Assembly (NCBI GenBank): GCA_963794415.1
Contig: CAWCDI010000001.1
Location: 372,001 to 436,000, forward strand
From: CAVPTL01 sp963794415
Lineage (GTDB): Bacteria > Actinomycetota > Thermoleophilia > Gaiellales > JAICJC01
Reading direction: 5' to 3'
DNA: 64,000 nucleotides
Numbering within the stretch: the stretch's first letter is position 1; each line of letters begins with the position of its first letter. Positions 59,115-64,000 of the stretch are shown in pieces. The position numbers were made by a program, and so were the translations under genes. The notes beneath the pieces were generated by a model, which searched no databases, was not told the DNA's origin, and was given only the letters and a program-made list of their open reading frames with translations.

Positions 59115-60262
59115 CTGCCGGCCACCGAGTAGTCGAACCCTCCGCCGAGCAGGCTCGCACCGGCGAGGCCCTGGGCCACGACCGGGGCGTTTCGCTTCGT
59201 CGTCGTGCCGTCGCCCAGCTGCCCTCCGGTGTTCGCGCCCCAGCCGTAGACCGTGCTGCCGCTGGCGGCCAGCGAGTGCAGCCGTCCGGTGCCGATGACG
59301 GTGATCCCCGAGATCGACGGCACCACGACGGGCTTCAGCCGCGGCTTGCCGGTGCCGTCGCCGAGCTGGCCGCTCGATCCCTGGCCCCAGGCCCACACCT
59401 TGCCGGTGTTCAGCAACGCCAGGCTGTGGTTTGCCCCGGCGCTGATGTCGATCGCGCCGGCCAGCCCCGGAACCTTGACGGGCGTCGTCTTGTTGACCTT
59501 GGTGCCGTCACCGATGGTGCCGTACTGGTTCCAGCCCCAGGCCCACACCGCGCCGGCAGAGTCGATCGCCAGGTTGTGGTCGCGCCCGCCCGTGATGTGG
59601 GTGATCCCCGTCAGCACGGAGACTGCGACCGGAGTGGTGTGGCCGGTGGTGTTCCCGGTGCCGAGGTTGCCGAACTCGTTGTCGCCCCATGCGACCACGG
59701 TGCGGTTCGCGCGGATCGCGAGCGCCTGGTCGCGGCCGCCGGCGATCGCGATCGCGTCGGTCAGTCCGCTCACCTTCACCGGCCGCGTGCGGTTGGTGGT
59801 GGTGCCGTCGCCGAGCACGCCGTACTTGTTGAAGCCCCATGCCCACACGCTGCCGTCGGAGGCGAGCGCCATCGAGTGGTAGTGGCCGCACGACACGGCG
59901 ATGATCGTCGGGCTGCCCGTGAAGACGACTTTGGTCGGTGAGAGCCGGTTGGTCTTCGTGCCGTCGCCGATCTGGCCGTAGGTGTTCCAGCCCCAGCACC
60001 AGACGGCGCCGGAGGAGTCGAGCGCGCAGACGTGCTCCTTGCCGCCGTCGAGGTCGACGACGTCCGAGAGTACCGATCCGCCCGGGGTCAGGTGCGGCGT
60101 CGTATTGCCGGAGCCGAGCTCGCCGAAGCTGTTGGCGCCCCACGTGTGGACGCCGGTGCCCGCGGCGTACGCCGGAGCCTGCTCGAAGAACAGGCCGGCG
60201 GTTGTGAGCGCAAGGCCTGCGGCCGCGCCTCGTTCAAGAAATCCCCGTCGTGTCGTGCCCAT
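59111..60262 (-). CDS. Tat-exported RCC1-repeat protein, 383 aa
   Basis: Twin-arginine signal TTRRGFLERGAAAGLALTTA leads to a seven-bladed beta-propeller of RCC1 repeats. Each blade carries the signature W(A/C)WG-NxxGxLGDGT: VHTWGANSFGELGSGNTT, VWCWGWNTYGQIGDGTKT, VWAWGFNKYGVLGDGTTT, VVAWGDNEFGNLGTGNTT, VWAWGWNQYGTIGDGTKV, VWAWGQGSSGQLGDGTG and VYGWGANTGGQLGDGTTT. The short spacing and seven blades fit one closed propeller. In bacteria these are of unknown function, probably surface binding. The upstream spacer has a cluster of DnaA-box-like sites. Confidence 0.95.
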   Translation of the reverse strand: MGTTRRGFLERGAAAGLALTTAGLFFEQAPAYAAGTGVHTWGANSFGELGSGNTTPHLTPGGSVLSDVVDLDGGKEHVCALDSSGAVWCWGWNTYGQIGDGTKTNRLSPTKVVFTGSPTIIAVSCGHYHSMALASDGSVWAWGFNKYGVLGDGTTTNRTRPVKVSGLTDAIAIAGGRDQALAIRANRTVVAWGDNEFGNLGTGNTTGHTTPVAVSVLTGITHITGGRDHNLAIDSAGAVWAWGWNQYGTIGDGTKVNKTTPVKVPGLAGAIDISAGANHSLALLNTGKVWAWGQGSSGQLGDGTGKPRLKPVVVPSISGITVIGTGRLHSLAASGSTVYGWGANTGGQLGDGTTTKRNAPVVAQGLAGASLLGGGFDYSVAGS

Positions 60263-60512
60263 GCTGGAGCCCCTCCCGGTATCGACTGCAACGAGCTTAC
60301 ACGCCTCTCCGGACTTTCACCACCACCCGGAGACGGACTCGGGAACATGTAAAGCTGTGAGCCCGGCTCCGGGTGTTGGGGGGTGTGGGCCACAGACACT
60401 GCGCCTTTCCACAGCCCGCCGTCAACAGAAGGGCGCACGGAAACGCGCATATTCCGGGAACTTAACGTTCCCAGGCGCAGTTCTCCACAGGTTCGGGCAC
60501 CTATCCACAGGG
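60263..60512. other. Intergenic spacer upstream of the RCC1 gene
   Basis: No gene found in these 250 bases. The left part should hold the promoter of the RCC1 gene. The middle has a palindrome GGGAAC-TTAAC-GTTCCC (60456-60472) and the right end has three DnaA-box-like 9-mers in one orientation (60481-60521). Confidence 0.7.
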
Positions 60513-60521
60513 TTATGCACA
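60481..60521. promoter_or_regulatory. Cluster of DnaA-box-like sites
   Basis: Three 9-mers read on the plus strand: TTCTCCACA (60481), CTATCCACA (60501) and TTATGCACA (60513). They compare with the consensus TTATCCACA and the looser TTNTNCACA. All point the same way with 20- and 12-base steps. A fourth weaker one is CTTTCCACA at 60405. The last box overlaps the stop codon of the M20 gene. Neighbours are not dnaA/dnaN, so origin function is not established. Confidence 0.45.
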
Positions 60522-61697
60522 GAGTGCGAGGCAGAGCGCATCCGTGAGCGTCTGCACGCCCGCCTCGCAGTCCTCACGCGCGGCCGACTCCTCGGGCGTG
60601 TGGCTCGCGCCGGTGGGGTTTCGCACGAAGATCATGGCCGCCGGCACGTGCGGCGCGAGGATGCCCGAGTCGTGGCCGGCGTAGGAGGGGAGATCGCCGG
60701 CGGGGATCGACCGGCCCGCGGCTGCCTCGGCGATGGAGCTGCGAAGCAGCGGATCGAACGCGGCGCCGTCGTTTCGCGCCTCGCGCGTGAACTCCGCATC
60801 GCCGAACCCGGCGCGGAGCTCGGCCACCATCTCATCGACCGTCGCGACCTCGAGCGCCCGGACGTCGAGCGAGACCGTCACGTGGCCCGGCACGGAGTTG
60901 GTCGATCCCGGCAGCACATCGACCTTGCCCACGGTGCCCACGGCGCCGGGGATGCGGCGCGCCAGCGCATCGACGGCCAGCACGAACGGGGCGGCGGCCA
61001 CGAGCGCATCGCGCCGGCCGTCCATCATCGTGGTGCCGGCATGGTTTGCCTGGCCGCGGAACTCCACCTTCCAGCGCTGCCGGGGGGCGAGCACCGTGGC
61101 GATGCCGAGCGCGAGGTCTCGCTCGGTCAGGTTGAGCCCCTGCTCCACGTGCACCTCCAGCATCGCGCCGACCTTCTCGAGCTGCGCGGGCGCTGCCCGC
61201 AGTGACTCCGCCGTGACGTCGTAGATCGCGGGCGCGTCGCCCATCCCCGCGAGCACGCGGTCGATGTCGAGGCCGCCGGTGATCGCGAGGCTCGCAAAGC
61301 ACGGCACCCGAAACCGCGCGCCCTCCTCATCCACGAACGCCACCACGGCCAGCGGATGGCGCCGCTCCGCGCCCGACTGGAGGATCGCTGCGGCCGCCTC
61401 GAGCGCGCTCACCACGCCGAGGGCGCCGTCATAGGCGCCGCCGTTGGGCTGGGTGTCCAGGTGCGAGCCGGCGCAGACCCACGGCCCCGAATCGGCATCG
61501 GGCGTCACGGCCCAGAGCGTGCCGGCGCCGTCGCGGCGCACCTCGAGGCCCAGCTTCACGGCCTCGCGGGTGAACCATGCGCGAGCCTCGGCCTCGAGCG
61601 GCGACCACGCGAGGCGGTTCCAGCCGGTGTCGGTGCGGCCGATCTCGGCCAGCTCGTCGAACCAGCGCCAGAACCTGAGTGCATCGATGTTCGGCAT
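60513..61697 (-). CDS. M20 amidohydrolase, carbamoylase/allantoate amidohydrolase type, 394 aa
   Basis: Zinc-dependent M20 enzyme of the hydantoinase/carbamoylase group. Markers: WVCAGSHLDTQPNGGAYDGA (H and catalytic D), VVAFVDEEGARFRVPCFASL (catalytic EE), MLEVHVEQGLNLTERDLALG, FRGQANHAGTTMMDGRRDAL and PSYAGHDSGILAPHVPAAMI. Substrates are N-carbamoyl or ureido amides. It lies divergently 20 bases from hutF; in Streptomyces, as I recall, an enzyme of this type is also next to hutF, so an N-formyl- or formimino-glutamate role is conceivable (inference). Confidence 0.92.
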   Translation of the reverse strand: MPNIDALRFWRWFDELAEIGRTDTGWNRLAWSPLEAEARAWFTREAVKLGLEVRRDGAGTLWAVTPDADSGPWVCAGSHLDTQPNGGAYDGALGVVSALEAAAAILQSGAERRHPLAVVAFVDEEGARFRVPCFASLAITGGLDIDRVLAGMGDAPAIYDVTAESLRAAPAQLEKVGAMLEVHVEQGLNLTERDLALGIATVLAPRQRWKVEFRGQANHAGTTMMDGRRDALVAAAPFVLAVDALARRIPGAVGTVGKVDVLPGSTNSVPGHVTVSLDVRALEVATVDEMVAELRAGFGDAEFTREARNDGAAFDPLLRSSIAEAAAGRSIPAGDLPSYAGHDSGILAPHVPAAMIFVRNPTGASHTPEESAAREDCEAGVQTLTDALCLALCA

Positions 61698-61717
61698 GCG
61701 CGTGTGAGAATACGCCG

Positions 61718-62836
61718 ATGCCGTCGTCCGCGTATCGATTGCCGGGGTTCGTCAACGCCCACTCCCACGCCTTCCAGCGGCGGCTCCGCGGAGTGGTGGA
61801 GCGGGTCGATCCCGCCCATCCGCACGACGACTTCTGGTCGTGGCGCGAGGCGATGTACGCCGAGGCCGGCGCGCTCGACCCGCAGACCGTCCACGAGTTC
61901 TACACCCACGTCTACCGCGAGATGGTCGCGGCCGGGTTCGTCGCCGTGGGCGAGTTCCACTACCCGCACCACCAGCCCGGCGGTGAGCCCTACGCCGACA
62001 AGAACGCGATGAGCAAGGCCGTGATCGCCGCCGCAGCCGATGCGGGCATCGAGCTGGTGCTGCTCGAGACCGCCTACCAGCGCGGCGGCCAGAACACGCC
62101 GCCGACGCCGGGCCAGCGCCGGTTCTGCGACGCGTCCATCGACGCCTATCTCGAGCGGGTGGACGAGCTGCGCGGCCTCACCCAGGTGGGACTCGCGCCG
62201 CACTCGGTGCGCGCCGTCTCGCGGGAGTGGCTCGAGCGCATCGCCGACTACTCGGCTGCACACGATCTGGTCATCCACATCCATGCCAACGAGCAGCGCC
62301 GCGAGCTGGAGGAGTGCATGGCGGAGTACGGCATGCGCCCCATCGAGCTCCTGGCCGAGACCGGCATCCTGGGGCCGCGCACCACCCTCATCCACGTCAC
62401 GCACGTGACCGACGAGGAGCTCGACCTCATGGCCGAGACCGGCACCACGGTCTGCGCCTGCCCCACCACAGAGGCCAACCTCGGCGACGGCTACCTGCCG
62501 GTGCTGCGGATGTTCGAGCGGGGGATCCCCATTTGCATCGGATCCGACTCGAACACCATCATCGATCCCATCCTCGAGATCCGCGAGGTCGAGGCCATCG
62601 CCCGCCGTCAGGCCGAGCGCCGAAACGTGCTGGTGGCCGAGGGTGCCGACGGTCCCACCGGCTACCTGCTCGACATCGGCTCGGCCAACGGCGCCCATGC
62701 GCTGGGCATCACTCACCCTCTAGCTGAGGTTGAGATACTGGCGGGCCATGTGCAGCTCCAGGACGTGGCACCGCAGGACGCCGCGGCCGCTCTGGTCTTC
62801 GGCGGCACCGCCGCCGCTCTCTCACCCGTGAACTGA
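61718..62836 (+). CDS. hutF: Formimidoylglutamate deiminase, 372 aa
   Basis: Amidohydrolase-superfamily enzyme that converts N-formimino-L-glutamate to N-formylglutamate and ammonia in the five-step histidine degradation pathway. Zinc ligands are in LPGFVNAHSHAFQRRLRG; further family blocks are FYTHVYREMVAAGFVAVGEF, LVIHIHANEQRRELEECMAE, LIHVTHVTDEELDLMAETGT, CACPTTEANLGDGYLPV and ICIGSDSNTIIDPILEIREV. It lacks the first 60 residues of a typical HutF N-terminal beta part (family length near 450), so it may be a shorter actinobacterial version. ATG 61718. Other hut genes are not in the window. Confidence 0.88.
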   Translation: MPSSAYRLPGFVNAHSHAFQRRLRGVVERVDPAHPHDDFWSWREAMYAEAGALDPQTVHEFYTHVYREMVAAGFVAVGEFHYPHHQPGGEPYADKNAMSKAVIAAAADAGIELVLLETAYQRGGQNTPPTPGQRRFCDASIDAYLERVDELRGLTQVGLAPHSVRAVSREWLERIADYSAAHDLVIHIHANEQRRELEECMAEYGMRPIELLAETGILGPRTTLIHVTHVTDEELDLMAETGTTVCACPTTEANLGDGYLPVLRMFERGIPICIGSDSNTIIDPILEIREVEAIARRQAERRNVLVAEGADGPTGYLLDIGSANGAHALGITHPLAEVEILAGHVQLQDVAPQDAAAALVFGGTAAALSPVN

Positions 62837-62855
62837 ACACTCCGAAAGGCGCGAC

Positions 62856-64000
62856 ATGGACTTCTCCCTCAGCCCCGAGCTTCTCGACCTGCGCGCCCGC
62901 GTGCGCACGCTGGTGGACGAGCACCTCACGCCGCTCGAGCTCGAGGCCGAGCAGAGCCACGGCCACCTCTCGGCCGAGTCACATGCCAGGGCGAAGGCGG
63001 CCATCATGGCGGCCGGGCTCGGCGCAAACAACATCCCCACCGAGTACGGCGGCGGCGGCTTCGACCTGACCCAGCAGATCGTCACCCACGAGCAGCTCGG
63101 GCGGCTCACCAACTGCCTCTGGGTGCTCGTATGGAGCCCGTCCAACGTGCTGGTGCACGGCACGCCGGAGCAGATCGATCGCTACCTGCTGCCCGACGTG
63201 CGAAACGACCACCGCCACGCGTTCGCCATCACCGAGGCCGATGCCGGCTCCGACCCGCGCGGCATCAAGGCCGAGGCGGTCAAGCAGGCAGACGGCAGCT
63301 ACCAGCTCTCCGGCGTGAAGTGGTTCGTCACCGACGGCGACGTCGCGAGCTACTTCATCGTGCTCGCCTGGGCCGTGGACGGCATCGAGCGCCAGCCCAC
63401 GCTATTTCTGGTGGACAAGGACGCGCCGGGAGTCGAGATGACCGCCGATCCCGACTTCACGCACAACTTCCCGTACCGCCACCCCGAGTTCACGTTCACC
63501 AACACGCCGGTGCCTGCCGCCAACATCCTCGGCAAGGTGGGCGAGGGCTTCACGCTCACCAACGAGTGGTTCATCGAGGAGCGCGTGCACATCGCCGCCC
63601 GCTGCGTGGGCGCCTGTAACCGGCTGATCGAGCTCGGCACGCAGTTCGCGCTCGAGCGCGAGCAGTTCGGCACGCGGATCTTCGACCATCAGGCGGTCTC
63701 GTTCGCCCTGGCCGACTGTGCCGCAGAGACGGCCGCCGCGCGGCTCCTCACCTACCAGGTGGGCTGGCTCTACGACAACGGCGCCGATCGCAAGCTCGTC
63801 CATCACAAGGCGTCGATGGCCAAGCTGATCGCCTCCGAGACGGCTGGGCGCGTGTCCGACCGGGTGCTGCAGATCTTCGGCGGCCGCGGCTACATGCGCG
63901 AGAACCCGGTGGAGCGGCTGTGGCGCGAGCTGCGCGTCGATCGCATCTGGGAAGGCACGTCCGAGATCCAGCGGCTGGTGATCGCTCGCGGGCTGGAGCG
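62856..64000 (+). CDS. Acyl-CoA dehydrogenase, partial (3' end beyond window)
   Basis: FAD-dependent acyl-CoA dehydrogenase; 381 codons are present and no stop is reached. The first ATG is preceded by AAAGG. Elements seen: N-terminal helical domain (FSLSPELLDLRARVRTLVDE), IPTEYGGGGFDLTQQIVTHE, AFAITEADAGSDPRGIKAEA (the TEPxAGSD motif), YQLSGVKWFVTDGDVASYFI, EREQFGTRIFDHQAVSFALA, and near the end QIFGGRGYMRENPVERLWRE with RVDRIWEGTSEIQRLVIARG. Fatty-acid or branched-chain substrate unknown. It follows hutF after 19 bases. Confidence 0.95.
   Translation, partial: MDFSLSPELLDLRARVRTLVDEHLTPLELEAEQSHGHLSAESHARAKAAIMAAGLGANNIPTEYGGGGFDLTQQIVTHEQLGRLTNCLWVLVWSPSNVLVHGTPEQIDRYLLPDVRNDHRHAFAITEADAGSDPRGIKAEAVKQADGSYQLSGVKWFVTDGDVASYFIVLAWAVDGIERQPTLFLVDKDAPGVEMTADPDFTHNFPYRHPEFTFTNTPVPAANILGKVGEGFTLTNEWFIEERVHIAARCVGACNRLIELGTQFALEREQFGTRIFDHQAVSFALADCAAETAAARLLTYQVGWLYDNGADRKLVHHKASMAKLIASETAGRVSDRVLQIFGGRGYMRENPVERLWRELRVDRIWEGTSEIQRLVIARGLE

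Noticed and set aside
60456..60472. GGGAAC-TTAAC-GTTCCC as a possible second SOS box
   Set aside because: The spacing between GAAC and GTTC is five bases, not four, so it does not fit the LexA site seen at 37645.

Overview
The window is a 64 kb stretch of GC-rich, densely packed bacterial chromosome. I read it as a member of the Actinomycetota, most likely class Thermoleophilia (Solirubrobacterales/Gaiellales type). The evidence is indirect: high GC with many GTG and TTG starts; a secreted protein at 26.6 kb with the N-terminus FVALGGTSYAA plus degenerate beta repeats, a pattern I associate with that class; a GAAC-N4-GTTC SOS box of the actinobacterial type in front of lexA; and a mix of DUF2252, DUF4386, F420/FMN-type luciferase-like and RCC1-repeat proteins. 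There are no rRNA, tRNA, CRISPR or transposase genes. The only RNA gene recognised is rnpB (RNase P RNA).

Layout. 0.5-6.1 kb: small conserved genes (dodecin, DUF2252, a cNMP-binding/thioredoxin-reductase-like fusion, a VOC protein, a two-TM K+ channel, a dienelactone hydrolase). 6.1-10.8 kb: a leftward operon of duplicated cupin protein, arylsulfatase and HAD phosphatase. 10.8-24.7 kb: mostly single-gene units (two degenerate metallo-beta-lactamase-like proteins, YcaQ-like glycosylase, SDR plus cupin, dual cNMP-binding protein, class II amidotransferase, DUF1059, Cds1-like PLP enzyme, M20 peptidase, DUF1801 pair, GFA protein, methyltransferase, DUF4386, LuxR regulator, cupin). 24.8-27.2 kb: a membrane-anchored winged-helix protein, an HD-GYP protein and a secreted repeat protein, the last two translationally coupled. 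27.3-33.5 kb: APH-like kinase, cupin, two aldo/keto reductases facing AraC and TetR regulators, GST.

33.4-42.6 kb is different. Several genes are broken by reading-frame shifts (DUF1254 protein, an HEAGH metalloprotease, a PotD-like binding protein, an aldehyde dehydrogenase), and they are interleaved with intact ones including lexA and rnpB. Either this is a decaying segment or the local sequence contains indel errors; the 54 kb outside it shows no comparable breaks.

42.6-64 kb: a kinase-less sensor-like membrane protein, SDR, DHA2-type MFS exporter, ArsR plus SRPBCC pair, a Vps62-like membrane protein operon, luciferase-like oxidoreductase, PepF peptidase, methyltransferase, SurA/PrsA-like lipoprotein, an HxlR/SDR pair with twin operators, a beta-helix protein, small zinc-ribbon and rhodanese genes, a Tat-exported RCC1 protein, a cluster of DnaA-box-like sites, and a histidine-degradation pair (M20 amidohydrolase and HutF) followed by a truncated acyl-CoA dehydrogenase at the window edge.

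Two themes recur. Convergent genes overlap or abut very often, and five pairs share one CTAG as the stop codon of both genes. Regulators tend to sit divergently beside one oxidoreductase with inverted repeats between them (31.5 kb, 55.0 kb, 29.6 kb).
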